Below, piece after piece: positions 10,290 through 23,108 of a stretch of 64,000 bases of DNA. The stretch's first letter is position 1. The number at the start of each line of letters is the position of its first letter. The stretch comes from Immersiella caudata. Its lineage: Eukaryota; Ascomycota; Sordariomycetes; Sordariales; Lasiosphaeriaceae. The stretch lies in the NCBI GenBank assembly GCA_030512335.1, contig JAULSU010000001.1, forward strand, positions 7,316,001-7,380,000. The letters are read 5' to 3'. The notes beneath the pieces are model-generated. The model made no database searches and had not been told where the DNA came from. It saw nothing but the letters and a program-made list of their open reading frames with translations. The position numbers and the translations under genes are program-made.

Positions 10290-13200
10290 CTAGCTAGCTC
10301 CATTGATAGCTGGTTGGGCAGCGATTTGCTGGGCGACCAGCTCCGCCTGCTGGCAAACAGCAGTGATGATGCCTTGCTCCTCAGCAGTCAGCTGTGTCGT
10401 CAATCTCGAGTAGAACTGCGGCTGTTCTTGTTGCAATTCTGTGACAGTATTAGTTCAGCGTACATAGTGATGGTGTACATCGGAATCTTACTCATGAGCG
10501 AGGTTCGGAACGTCGTGTAGGGGTCGATCTTGTCGAGAGGTGACTCGAGCAGCACGCTATCCTCGCCAAGCTCCTCCTCCGAATATTCACCCTCGGTGGT
10601 GTTGCCATACTTTGCAGACTGTGTGGGGGAGCAGTTGTCAGTAACCTTTGCAACGTGTAACATGCTCTGAGGGACCCTTACCTCTTCTTGCAAGAACTCC
10701 AAGTAGGCAGTGCCCTCGTCCTTGACATCGGTTACTTCTTCCTCGTTATCTACCTCGGCAGTGTCCCAGCTGGCCTCCTCCTCGTTCCACTCCTCATCCT
10801 CGTCGTCATACCCATAAGTTCCGCCCTCGAGATGGAAGTCGTCCTTCAAAGCCTCCTCGCGGTCTTCTATCGTTAGCCTTGATCTTCGTTTTGCTTTTGA
10901 GAATGAATAACCTACTTTTCAGGGCTGCTGGCAGTGAACCGAAGAGAATGGTGATTCCCTGGAGCAGCCTAGGCCATCCCACAGAGATGCTGGTCGGGAT
11001 TTGATCCGGATGGACACTCAAGAGCTGCACGATGGCCATGATGCACAGCTTTTTGTCGTGCACTCGGGTGAACGAGTCCATGCTCCCAAACCAAAGGCTG
11101 AAGAACTTGTTGGTCCAACCATTGCTCTCGAGAACCTGCAAGGAGAGAATAGGGTTGTAATAGATGGCGTTGATGACCATTTCCATCAGGTGGATCCGGT
11201 ACGACCTAACCTTGACTTCTGTCTCGCTCAGTACACCCATCGCCATGTTGATGAATCCATGGACACATTGGTCTATGTGACCCCGGAGGCTCAGCATCAT
11301 GGCTTCGGCGAGCTTGCAGGCACAGATCCGATCGACACCACCGACTTTGCTATCGACGAACATGTCCGAGACCATCTCGAACAATGCGGCCACGTACTTG
11401 GGGTTCTGTGCGAGCTGAGGGGCCCCGTACTGGACGAAGTTGTCGAGCGCAGGCAGCATGTCCTCAAGGTACAACTCAGCGCCGGACTTGAAAGTGGCAT
11501 GAATGAGCTCAAACGCCTGCCACATGACAGGCGAGATTTGCTTGGCCGAAAAGGTGCAGCTGTCGACGATCTCGAAAACCTCATTGTAGAGATCTGAGAG
11601 ATGTTAGATTGCTTCCATATCAGCAAACCATTTGTCACACACTTACCATAAAGCTTGTTCTCTAGAGTCACCCTGATGACAGGCATCAGCACTCCCTCAA
11701 TGTGAAGTAAGACATCAGGGGTGCTCTCCAGCGTGAGTATGAGCGTCCCAATAGTTTGAAGGACACCCAGGGCGGTAATGCTCTTGTCATCCAGAAAATC
11801 CCCAAACTCATTGTCCATGTCGTCCCGCTTCTCGTTGTTCTCGAGAAGCTCTCTTACAATCCGTAGGTACGTGTCACGGAGTTGCTCGCTCAGTGCAACT
11901 GCGAAGGGGGTCAGTTCGGTTGCGAAGACCTCCACAAAATCCTCCATCACGTTGGCAAGGGCATCAATGTCGGCCTCGTTGGCCAACTTGAGGAGCTGCT
12001 GCATGATCGTTGGGATGCTCTGTTGCATGCTTGTCCGGATGACGTCGTGCCTGATGAGTGGCTGTAGAGCAAGGGCAGCCGTCACCCGAACAGGCAGCGC
12101 AGGATCAGCCATGCAGTCAAGAATGTGTCGATAGATGGTGAGCAGGTTGTTTTGGTCCTTGAAATCCAACTGCTCGAACTTCTCGACGGTGTCACAAGCG
12201 CGAGCCCGGAGGAAGCCCTGGGGGTTGGTGAAATCCGGGAACACATAGCGGACGAGGAAAAACTCCACCTGGTCGGCGATAGGAGACTTTTTCCCTAATA
12301 TGACTGGTGCGAGCGTTCCAATCATCCGAAGAGCTCCTTCCTTTGCGACATGGTTCTTTTCAGCCTCAGGGGCAACCTCGTAGTGAGATACCACCTCGTT
12401 GATGAACTTCAGGATCTCGAACGTTTGCTTCCTCCTGGCTTTTGTCAATGTGACCAAGAAGTTTGTAGCCGAGACGTCAGGGGATGACACTTCCTCGTAG
12501 AAGTTCAACTTCCGGTGCAGGTATTCTTCCGGCTCCTCGTCGAACTTCTCAACATCGTCCTCGGAGAGACAGAGAACTGGGAAGATGAAGTGGGTGACCA
12601 AGTTGGTCATATGAGGCTTCAGATGCGTCCACATCTCCTTCGGGCGGATGCACTCGTCCAGGAAAACGATGGTGTAGGACAGGCAGGGTCGGCTCAGCCA
12701 GACGGTCTTGGCCACCCATTTGTCGATTTCTTGGAGATAATGCTTGAGAATTTCGGGAGCGACTTGGGCTGTAAACTCTTTGGCAAATCGAGCTTGGATC
12801 TCGTTCGGCTTCTCGGCAAACGCTTGAGGGTTTCCATGCCTGCTAGAGTGTCAGCTCTTGTGTGCAACAAGTGTACCGGCCCGAATTTGAGATACCTTAT
12901 GTAGAGCCTGTTCAAGTTGAAGTAAGCCCACTTCTTCGCCTTCCACCAGTGCTGGCGCTCGCGCTCCAGAGGGTCTTCCTCAGTGGTGTGGATCGGCTTT
13001 GCTACGGTCTGGAGGAAGATGGTGCACCAGCCGAGGTTGACTGGCCCTTGACGGAGGAAATCTGATAATTCGAGCTGCAGACTTGGTCAGATGGACAACT
13101 TGCAAGATTCGGCCTCTGCTTTAAACGCACCCATGTAGCATGCTTATAAGCTTTGAGCGCGATGTGGAGCATCTCTCCTGCCTCTTCGCTCTCCTGGTTC

Positions 13201-13976
13201 ACCAGCTCATTGCAAATCGCTAGCAGTCGCGGGAAGCTCGCCTCGATGATCTTGTCAAAGTGCGCCCTGCTCTCGCTGTCGCTGGCCTTGAAACGGTACG
13301 CGCGGCAGATCGCAAGGAGGCACTGTAGGCCGGCCAAAACCGAGGGCGCTTCATTAGTGTTGAGGAGCTGGACAGTGTAGTTCATAAATGTCGGCCACCG
13401 GTCCGGGAAGTCGAAGTGCAGAATGCGCTGGAGGATAGGAACGAGCTGGTGCCGCACAAGGGTCTGAGAACTCGCGAGGATGGGCAGTAACCGATCCCGA
13501 AATCGCGCTTTTGCGTCCTCGGGAATCACCGTCTCCCCTGGGTAATGCTCTTGACGCTGCCATGCGCGATTGACACGGTTCTTGAGATAGATAACAGCTG
13601 TTAAAACGCGTGAGTTTGTTGTTGTCTGGGGGGGTGAACAGGCGGGGTGGGGGACCCTTCGAGGAGCAACGTACTGGGCAGCTGGAGGTTGGCATTTTGT
13701 TCGGACTGGACAAGATCTAGCAGAACATCCGTGAATGTTGGCTGCTCTTCGGCCTGCGATGACGAAAAAGATTGACCGTTAATACTGGTGGGCTGGCGCG
13801 GATGCAACAAGTGGTTTTGCGCCGTGGGGAACGATGTGGTGGTGTTGACGGTGTGGCGGGAATGCCACACAAACATGAGAACGCACCTGCTTGAGCTGGA
13901 GCTCAGCACGCCGACGGACATCGGCATCGGCATCGAGTGTCGCGACGATGCAACTCTGAATGGCAGCGGCATCCAT
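10290..13976 (-). CDS. nmd5: Importin-beta family nuclear transport receptor (Nmd5/Kap119, importin-7/8 type)
   Basis: This karyopherin carries protein cargo into the nucleus in a Ran-dependent way. I predict nine exons: 13887-13976, 13675-13753, 13131-13597, 12896-13074, 11647-12839, 10916-11593, 10682-10866, 10492-10618 and 10290-10438. They total 1049 codons (1048 residues), the usual size for Nmd5/Sxm1 and importin-7. The N-terminus shows the importin-beta N domain (AELQLKQ, then AVIYLKNRVNR and HFDFPDRWP), followed by HEAT-type helical repeats. The acidic stretch near the C-terminus (GYDDEDEEWNEEEASWD) is typical of importin-7/Nmd5. The intron between exons 6 and 7 is only 49 nt. The start ATG at 13976 gives MDAAAIQ, matching the family's short first helix. 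Nmd5 and Sxm1 are paralogues in yeast; the name chosen for the single-copy fungal gene is a judgement. Confidence 0.93.
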
Positions 13977-16900
13977 CGTGGTAGCTTTTAGACCAATGTT
14001 CGCATCCAAGCACTCTTTTCGGCGACAGCGAATCGGTGTGGTGCGGTGGGCGGAGAGGAAGTGGCAGGCTCGAAATGTTGGAGTTGAGGGGTGGTCTAAG
14101 CTAGGGTCAGAAAAAAATTTGGGCCAAAATCCGGCCCCCCGTTGCTTCCACAGGTTCGCGGTAAGGCCTGGAGGCGGGGCAGATTATGAACTTAGGGGGG
14201 TTTAGAAGCGTGACCGCCTGGGCTCCAGCACACAAGTCAAGTTTCCTCCTATCAACGTCTCATGCTTTTCTGTATTGTGCGCTATGGCACGTTTCCGCCC
14301 TTTTCTCTAACCAAGCGGGCGAGTTGGCGTCGATTTTGACGTTTTCAGGAGCGCTTCTGCGTTGCTGGAATGCGTTCATCCAACGGTTGCAGGACGCCGC
14401 AAGCCCGTGTTGGCGGGGCTCTCCATTTGTGATTTCAACCAACATCCTAGCAACGCAAATAATTCTCAAGGGCCTCAGCACAGGGGCATTTTGTTGCACT
14501 GGGCTCTGCAGCTTGTTCCAAGTCTCCACTGCATGGAGATGAGAGAGGAGCCACCAATCGAGAGCACAGTATTTCAGCCCACGAAGGGAATCACAAGAAG
14601 TGCCGATCCAAACACTGCGAGTGGTGGAAAAGCTGGGCGAATCGGTGCTCATGCATTCCACACCTAGGTCATTGCCACCCCAGGCATAAATGCGCTGGAC
14701 AAGACATTCAGACACCGAAAGGCCAGGAGACCCAAGTTCGCTGAGTTGACAGGCGTCTTGGTCGGCCTGCCGCTCTTTGCCACACCCCTTGCTTGATCAT
14801 GTCCCCTGCTTGTCGCAGCTGAAGCCTAGAACCCCGCAGTCCAAGCGGCCGCAATAGCAACGGCCATGAGGTACAGCCCACATGAAAAATCACGACAAGG
14901 GCTGGAAGTCAAAAAGAAACGGATCACTCAGTGGCATTCAGAGGGCACCATTTTCGCAGACAAACACTCAAGCGCCCAGAAGTTTCACCCTCAGACGATG
15001 CGCTCCTTATCGGGGCACCCAAACTCGGGCTTCATCAGGGTTCTCAATCCGGCACCCCGCCAACCCCTCCCCGTGGGGTTACCACACAAAACGCTGATTA
15101 CGCCAGATCGATAAGATAGACAGATAGAGGCAGGCTCCAAACTGCCATCCGATAAAGTTGAGCGGTGAACAATATCGTCCTCTCAATTGACGGAAATGCC
15201 ATCCCAGGCGTCGAAATGGGGCTAGGCGCCGTTGATTTGTTATGCGATTTTGCCAGAGCTTTCCACGCGCACAAAATTCTATTGTATTTTCAGCCACCGT
15301 GTGCGCTGACTTTCTCCAATTCAAACTGGGAAACAAAGCCAGCCCACCAGAAACTCGCAGTTCCCTTGTCACGGCTCGGGAAAGCAGGGTACCTTACTCG
15401 GTGCGCCCAGGTCCCAATGCCATGACAGCTTTACGCCCGAACACCACCTACTGAGCCCCCATCATCATCATCACCCACCAAAATTAGCAGCTTCCACGAT
15501 CGGATGCCTCCATCCATGCGCCGATCTGTGTCAAATTGCTGCTCACTTGAGACGGAAGCAGACAAACTGAGAAACAACCAAAATACCGGAGGTCCCTGAA
15601 CATCCCCCGCTGATCTACCTTACATGTTGCACGCAACCCTTTAGTGGAATATGCCTGCTATTCAAAAACCATGGCAACAGCTCACTGTGAGACCCCTATC
15701 CGCTTTCCAGATCCAGAAAGCCGGCGACACAAACGATGTCACGTTCTCGGGGCGGTTATCCCAAGCTCCTCCACGTTATATCTCCCCACAAAGCAATGTG
15801 AAAGTGAGCCATGGCCCAGAGCTGCTTCCGACCGTTGGCCCACATGGCACCAGCCCAGCCCAGTAAGAGCCGGTCAAGCTGCCCCTAAGGTTAGGCGTCA
15901 ATCGGCTGGGAGCCCAACCGGCAAGGGAAGGGCCACTTTCGGCGCTCGCGATCGAGTGACCAGAGTGCAAACAATGGCAGATATTTTGCTATATTGCAGT
16001 TCGATCTGATGAGCCGCCACAGGAGCAACACCGCTCCGCCTTTCTCTCACCCGCTGGGGAGGCTCAGGCCTGACGAAACGACCCGGGGTAAATGTTTAGA
16101 ATAGTGTTGGCCCTGTTGGGGCACGGGGCCAAGACCTTTGGAATCTCGTTCGAGGGTTTTGTCACTATATTCATACAACGCCTTTTGTGCAGTGAACAAG
16201 ACAGTTCTGGAGCAACTTGATAATCGATTCAATTCTGCTTTCGTCAAAAGCCTGTTAGATCTAGGCAACATGTTTCTCAACGGAGCGCATGGCCCCTTGC
16301 TCCTGGCTGGAGCCTTCACACACCTCACACGCACAGCAGAAGTCAAAACAGCATGTCAAGAAACAATATCCATTCTCATAGTCTCTCTCCTCGCAAAATC
16401 CATCACGACTACCCGTAACAGCGTGCCGCACTGTTCCGTACTTGCTTGCAAAACAACGTGTAACTGTAACCCAGAAAGCTCAATACACACACGGATACAA
16501 CAAGTTAACCAATAGCCAAAACTAACTGTTGCTGTCTCTGCCACCGCCAGATATGCAGTTCGAAATGACATGATATGGCGAGATGGAGATGAAATCGGAT
16601 GAACAAGAGGAGGAAACCCATCATAAATCATCTTCATTGAGCCCAACCGGTCAAGAGCAGAAAGGACGCTTAAGTTTGGTACGCCATGCCCAGATGAATC
16701 CCGTACAGTGACACAGCCAACAATGAATGTCAAACATAAACAGATAAGAAAACCCGGTTCCGCAATGCATTAGTAAATAGGAGACGTGCCACAACCCATG
16801 TCCATCATGCCACCCATCCCTAAGCAAACAATCTGTACGCCAGCGCCAAACCAAGCTACGAAAGACCAAGTTAGTATCCCAAGTTCTCGATCCTTGTTCA

Positions 16901-18798
16901 CGCCATCAACCAAAAGAACATGCCCAGGCGCCCATGCGTGCCGACAGACAAAGTAACGGGGTATCGTTCGGTCTCCCGGCAACGAACCGATTCTGACAGG
17001 CGAGAGGAGGAAAGGATTGCAACTGACAATGAGATTCCATGCATGATACCCCACCATACCGTTGTGTGGCTGAGCATGCAAAATTCCATGGCAGTGATCT
17101 CGTCCCTGGTTTGTCCTGGTATCCTTGGGCTTGTGTGGTATCCTGTCCTGGGAAAAGCGGCAACCCATCCGGGGAAAACACAAACGCATGATATCACACC
17201 ACTGCGTGAATAGTCGGCAAGCTTTGCTCCTGGATGAACGGCTTCATTGAGTGTGCGGCGCCACACTTTCGTGTTGCCATGGAGAGAACCTTCTCAGTCC
17301 AAGCTGGTAAGGACGCACTAATAGTTGTTGGTAGATCAAACCTGGGGCGTCTATCCGGAGATGAAAAACAACGAAGCCCTGCAGGCAAGAGCATTGACTG
17401 ACGAGACAACTGGTACTTGAAGCACAGGGTGGCATGGAACTCTGTGAAAACAGTAGCGAGCATCCTGAGGTGCGCAGGTTCGCCCACGGAGCGGCGCGAA
17501 GACAAAAAGGTCCGGATGATCGAGAGGAGCATTGAAGGTGCTCGATCTTACCATACTTCATATCTTTGCTCATGACGGTTTGTTGCTTCCGCATGCCCTG
17601 CAAACGTGGTCAAGGTCAAAGGGGGGGGGCGCTAGTAGTCACACGCTTCCATGGCTTCTCTTTCCTTTGGGCAGTGTTGCATGTTGCTGTTGCTGTTGCT
17701 CAGAGACGTCTCAACGAGATGAAGTGAGGCTGGTGTGTCCAGATGGCATAAATGTCAGTCTGGGAGCTGAGGAGCTGAGAAGCCCAGGGCTGGGGGTTCG
17801 CTGTCCACTGTCCGGTAACATTAGTCCGGGCCGAATGTTTGAGAGAAGCCAGTCCAGGGCAAAGCCTGTGTCCTGTCAGTAAGTCCAACTTTCTCACTTC
17901 GGCAGCCAGATTGGAGGTTGTGTTGGTAAAAAGGAGTGCCGTATTGTGCTCCAGGGGGTTCTGATATGTACACACTTCCAAATGCTCACTCACCTCAGCT
18001 GTCCGGCCATGGCCTGTCGTCCACCTGTTGCTTCAGAGGCGGATGGGGGTTGGTACCGAGTACCAGCCAAGGAAACCAGCGCTTTCGGACCAAGGGGAAT
18101 TTTAGGGGGTGCGTAGACGCGACATAAGACATAGCGCCGCTCCCGACAGCCGGACCGGACAGCAAGGGAGGAGGAGGATCCATCCAAAAGCAGAAAGCCA
18201 TACACCGGAGTCGCTCTTTTCCCAAAATCCAGTCGCATATTCCGGTCCTTGGTATCATGATGTCTCCCGTACCTTGCCTCTTGTAACAACACAACAAATG
18301 AGAAGGAAAATCACAACGGCAACGCCACCAAATGATTCAGATCATGTACCAAATGATACGTGCCACCGTGCGCCAGAGCGCTGACAGCTGATGGATCCAG
18401 GAACAAAGGGTCCGTAGGGAGGTGAAATCCATGGCCAATCGGTAATCCAGAGAGAGGTAGTGGACCCTCCAAGAGGTGTCTCTCAGAGGGCCAATGTCGA
18501 GCCGCCGGGAAGTCATGATCCAAAAGTCTCATCAGAAGAGATGCAACTTGCAGCTCTGGAGGTTTGCGCCAACCTCAAATCCTAGGTCTATCCACGGATA
18601 ATGGTTCAAAAACAAAGAGACGCCAGCAGCCGAATCCTGGTGGGAAAAGAGGTCGCGAAGTGGAACAAAATCAAGCAAAACGACGAACTCCAGGCCAGAG
18701 GTATTAGTAAGCAAAAACGAGAAATGTCTCTCATGAGAACTGAGGAGGCCTCGTCAAAGGTAGGCCTAGGAGGCTCGCAAGGTCAAGCGGTCCTGCGG
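13977..18798. other. 4.8 kb interval without a confident gene
   Basis: The left end must contain the Nmd5 promoter, since that gene is transcribed leftward from 13976. The right end should hold the 3' UTR of the gene that ends at 18799. No open frame here shows a known domain. A CTAAC box followed by a TAG acceptor-like site on the minus strand (about 16850-16875) precedes a 28-codon open tail ending near 16772. I could not build a gene upstream of it. Confidence 0.5.
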
Positions 18799-20257
18799 CT
18801 AGCGATGCTGTCGATGCCTGGCGCGCTCCGCGGCGTGTCGGTCTTCGCGATCGGTTTCGGAACGATGGGTGCGGTGCCCGCGCGAGTCTCTGTCACGCTC
18901 TCGTTCCCTCGAGTCAACATCACGGCGAGCCGAAGCTTGTCCAGGCGGCGGTATTTGGGAGCCATTGGTCGGCGTTGGGGCGTTAGGGAGCGCAGGGCTT
19001 TGGTGCTCATCATATTGGGGGTCCGGGCCAGCGCTGTAGCCTTGCCGGGGCGGTGCCGTACCTGCAGGGGAACCTAAATCGTCAGACGCAGCCTGGGTTG
19101 GGGTTGGGTTTGTTGTTGCGGTGTTATACGCACCACCTGGCGCGCGGCCGTACACAGGATCCCCTGGGTTCTGTTGATACTGCAGAGGGTTGACCGGATT
19201 TCCTGCCGGGCCACCGTAGCCGGTGCCATACGGATCTGTGTCTGGGTAAGGACCACCCGCAGTAGCAGTAAATGCCCTGGACGGAGGGGCCGAGGTCATG
19301 GACATAGGAGTCATCCTGTTGGGCACAGCAGGCGCATAGCCTGCGGCAGCATTGGGGAAGTTTGACCCATGGACAAAGGCTTCCTGGGGAGGATACACTT
19401 GAGCGATCGGAGGAGGGTACCTGTCCGCAGTGGGCTGGGGCCCGGGTGAGTATTGGGTCGTCGGTGGGTTGGCTGGAGGGTATCCATATGGTTGTCCGTA
19501 TGGGGGCGCGCCGTGGACCGGAGCTGGGTATGGCGCCGGAGGGTAACCAGGGCCAGCGGGCGATCCACCGTACGGAGCGCCGGGATAGCCGGTTTGAACC
19601 GCACTAGGAGCAGACGAATATGAATCAACATCCATGCGATCGGCGGGGGGCACGCCGTAGGGGCTGTTGTTGCTGTCGAGCTGCCGGTTCTTCCAGGAAA
19701 GGTAATCCTGCCCACGAGGTTCGCCCCGAGAGCCTACGGGTGAGTTAGAGCCTCTCCTAAACATGCCATTCGGTTGGCTCGAGTGCATTGTACCTCCAGC
19801 ACCACCTCCAGTCCGAGACGCGGCGCGCCTCTCCTGCTCCCACCGAGCAGAATCTGCTTTGAGATCTTGAATCATGGCCTAGTTTGTGTTCAGCCGCGAC
19901 TTCCCATCCGTAGGCGCGTTACCGGTGGCACTCACTGATGTCAGATTTCGGTATGCGGTGATGAAGTAGCCCTGTGTGACACGGCCGTCTGAAGACTGTG
20001 GGAGGCAGACGCATAAGCAACACCATCTGCCACGGCGCTGGTTGCATTTTGTTGCAAAGCAGCAAAGGCGAGAAGACAGGAGGGGGTCTCACTTCGTATG
20101 TGCCCGGGCGGACGAGGGCGTCATTGCCCAAGTATCTGCAAATGTCGGACGTGATGACTTCCCGGTCTATACCATCGCGAGGTACGAAGTACTCATTCTG
20201 CCGCGCCGAGGCCGCGATCTGGGAGGCCAGAGGTGGCCGGGTCTGTTGCCTCGACAT
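18799..20257 (-). CDS. Conserved fungal Pro/Tyr-rich protein, RfeG-like
   Basis: I predict three exons (20093-20257, 19937-19995 extended to 19936, and 18799-19878) giving 434 residues. The N-terminal 90 residues are the conserved part: YFVPRDGIDREVI, ICRYLGNDALVRPG, GYFITAYRNLTS and MIQDLKADSARWE, each completed across a splice join. Residues from about 110 to 390 are low-complexity and rich in Pro, Gly, Tyr and Gln, with PYG/PPY repeats. The C-terminus is a charged Arg/Asp/Glu/Ser tail. Aspergillus homologues are, as I recall, annotated as transcription factor RfeG, but I see no DNA-binding domain and the function is unproven. The disordered body and RD/RE-like tail would suit a nuclear or RNA-associated protein. 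The ATG at 20257 is preferred; an in-frame ATG at 20302 would add 15 residues. Confidence 0.82.
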
Positions 20258-23108
20258 GGTAGGGATGAAATCTGCGGGAGGGAGGGCGTCGACACCAAAC
20301 AAAACAGACTCGAGGCCAAAAGGAGCCAGAAGGTCGGAATGCCAAAGAATCCAGATAAATATCGGGCGGCGCGGGGGTAGGGATCCGACAAGGCGGCAGA
20401 GCAGGAAAACAGGAAGAAGTTGGAACGAGGGACGCAGAGGGGGAGGGTGGGTGGTGGTGGAAGAAATGGGCAGCAGCAGGCCCAGCCTGAGAGCACCCGG
20501 CGCTTGGGGTTGGGCTGTCAGGTGTGGGTCCCCGCCAGTCGTGGTGACTGGCGACTTGCAACAGCTGCAAACCAGCTACGGCGTTGATGACTGGTGGGCG
20601 GTCCTGCGCGACAAGGGCCACCCTCGCCTCCGTTGGGCTGTAGAACGAGAGGTCCCGACGGGAATCAAAACGGCGGCGTCCCGTTGGCTGGCGGCACCGT
20701 GCGCAGCCTGCGTGGCCTTCCCGTAGGCGGAAACGGCGGAGACGTCAGCAAAAGGGTCAATCCGGTGGCGAGCAAAGAGCCCTGGCAAAAAAACACCCGC
20801 AGCGGCCAGAAGGGGAAGAGGGGACAGTCCAATGCCAGGTCAGGAGGAAGTCGTGGGAAAACCAATGGGAAGCGTCGTCGCTGGTCCACGGATTGGCGTT
20901 GCAGCGTTGCCACACGAGGGCGGGACGCTTGGAAGCCTGGAACCTGGACGGTGGGCGGGACGAAAGACGAGGAGCGGCCACCGAAGAGCGGGACCGTGAG
21001 GGGTAAAATTCCCACGAATGCAAGAAACGGAGGACGGGAGCAGCGAACTGGTGTAAATTCCGGCGCAGTTTGAGCGCGGCGAGCAGCACGTCAGGTGAGG
21101 CACGTCAGAGCCAATTGAATAGTTCCGGCGCAGCGCACAGCACGCAGGTCTGGGAAGAAATTTCCTGTTGCGGGAGCTGTGTGGTCTGCCGAAGGCGTGG
21201 GAGAGCGTGGTTGGCCTGCGAGGAAGTGTGAGGGCTGCACTCGGCAGAGTAGCGCGAGGAGAGACGTTGGCGGCCACTGGCAGCGAATGCTGGGTAGACT
21301 AGGGGCGGAGCGGCCAAGGAAACGGAGAAGTTTGACGAAGGGGCGGAGCGAAACTGGGGACGTCCAAAGTCAACCCAGTCTTCGAATTCCCAAACGAAGT
21401 AGGTTGTTGGCCTCTCCGAGCTTTGCTGTGAGCCTGAGCGTCTTAGCCAAAGGACCTGGGATGGAAAGTTCAGGCCTCCAAGAGCTGCAAAAGCAAAGCA
21501 GCTGTACTTGGTGGAATTGGAAGTGTCCCGTTTCGGAAGATAGCAAGGCTGGTCCGTCGTTCAGGCACAGGCAACGACCGTTGTTCGAAAACGAGGCAGG
21601 GATGCAGGTGCTAATCTATGCGACCAACGCAGCCATCGGTCTGAACTTCAACTCTTCTGAAAAGGGGACCGAGGCTGCTGCCTTCAACACAAGAGCGGAA
21701 GAGAGAACGAAGGGCCAGGAGGGCTGGGTCTCCGGTTGTGTTGGTTGTTGGGGTTTCGGTGACCCGTTTCGGGCAGCAGCGAGTTTGCGTTGGAGCCCTT
21801 TGGGCCCAGGAAGATGCCAGTAGCAGAGACCGCACAGAGGCAACGAAGATCGCGGGATCATTCGGAAAAGTGGCATCGTGTATGTGGCAGCAGCACGGCG
21901 AACAAAGGTTTTATAGCAGGCCGCCAGCGATATCGCTCAACGCACCTGCTATCTAACCTACCAAGCACGAGATTACTCGCAAGCGGAGCGCGACTCCGTC
22001 AAAGGACTAAATAACGAGGCCTCTCTAGCACCTGTATGTCTAGCTGTTTGACAAGCATAACACTGCCAATCTGCGCACAGATAATTGTCCGGAACCAAAG
22101 TTTATACTGGGCTCGAATGGAGAGGGTGAGATCCTGGAAGCGGAACAGATTGCTGTTCCTGCTACGGGCGACGTGGTCTCTTGTTTGTACAACCTACCAG
22201 AATCCTCTCAGGCTCTCCAGGTGCATCGCGGCCTTTTCAAGAGCTGCTGCGTTGGGCTAGTGGTCGCTCTGCGTGTATGACCCTGGACCGCTCAGCAACT
22301 GGATTGGGAGCTGGCTGGCTTTGGCCCTGGTCGGGTATCAATGCGTCCCGCAACCCAACCTTTGCGGAGGCTTCAACCAATCACCGCAGACATAACTCGA
22401 GGACGGGGCCGGTAAGGCGACCATCTGCGTCGGCGGGTCAGTTTGGCCAGACGTGTATTGGCCTTCGCCTCCGCACACCAAAACCACGCATCAAAGCACA
22501 TACAGATAGACGAGCCTAGTCGTCAGACAAACATGGTGAGCATCACTTGACATGCAAAGCAACCTCTTTCCCTCGCCTCTGACCTTCTTGAAGAAATCGA
22601 CCTGGCCAGCGTCGCTTGCCCTTGCATTCTGGAGGAGGTAGAATGGCATATCGTTCTGTCTGGAGATCTATGTGCAGGCAGGAAGGCGTCACTCCAGACA
22701 CCAGACACGTCGGCCTTCTCCCGGATGCACCTCTGCTTGAGCTGCCCGGAAGTAACTGTGTCGATCCGAAATGGCGTTTTCGTCTGCCAACAAAGAGGAC
22801 CTGCAGGCCGATAATGTTGAGGCCGACGAACACCACCATTGGTATCCCTCCGTTCCTGAGCTTGGCCCAATGCGGGTCTCAAGGAGCTTCGCTGTCCCAC
22901 CGCTTGACGGCGTCATGCCCTGCAATATTGGGTCTGCAGACGCCCAGCATATATGGCGGAATACTCATCCTGATGTGATGATGCATCCCGGCGCAAGATT
23001 TCCGTGCTGATATGGGACGGCGAGGTACTGTATCCACTCTTCTTCTTGCAGGTTGTCGAAGACGCACTTTCGGCCGGCGGCGGCAGCAGTAGCGATGCAT
23101 GAGCCCGT
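20258..23108. other. 2.9 kb promoter and intergenic interval, no supported gene
   Basis: The left part is the promoter and leader of the RfeG-like gene, with C/T-rich DNA on its coding strand (about 20380-20500). The right part is downstream of RAD30. Open frames of up to about 240 codons on the + strand (19998-20726 and 21179-21823) have no domain and read through the promoter of the neighbouring gene, so I do not call them. A pair of short minus-strand frames at 22543-22925 could not be joined into a recognisable protein. Confidence 0.45.

Noticed and set aside
16770..17266. Possible small minus-strand gene ending GMMDMGCGTSPIY
   Set aside because: A CTAAC branch site and TAG acceptor precede the tail, but no upstream exon with a start or conserved sequence could be joined.
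22543..22925. Possible small membrane protein gene on the minus strand (MVVFVGLNIIGLQ...)
   Set aside because: The hydrophobic stretch is short and I could not match it, or an upstream exon, to any known small mitochondrial protein.
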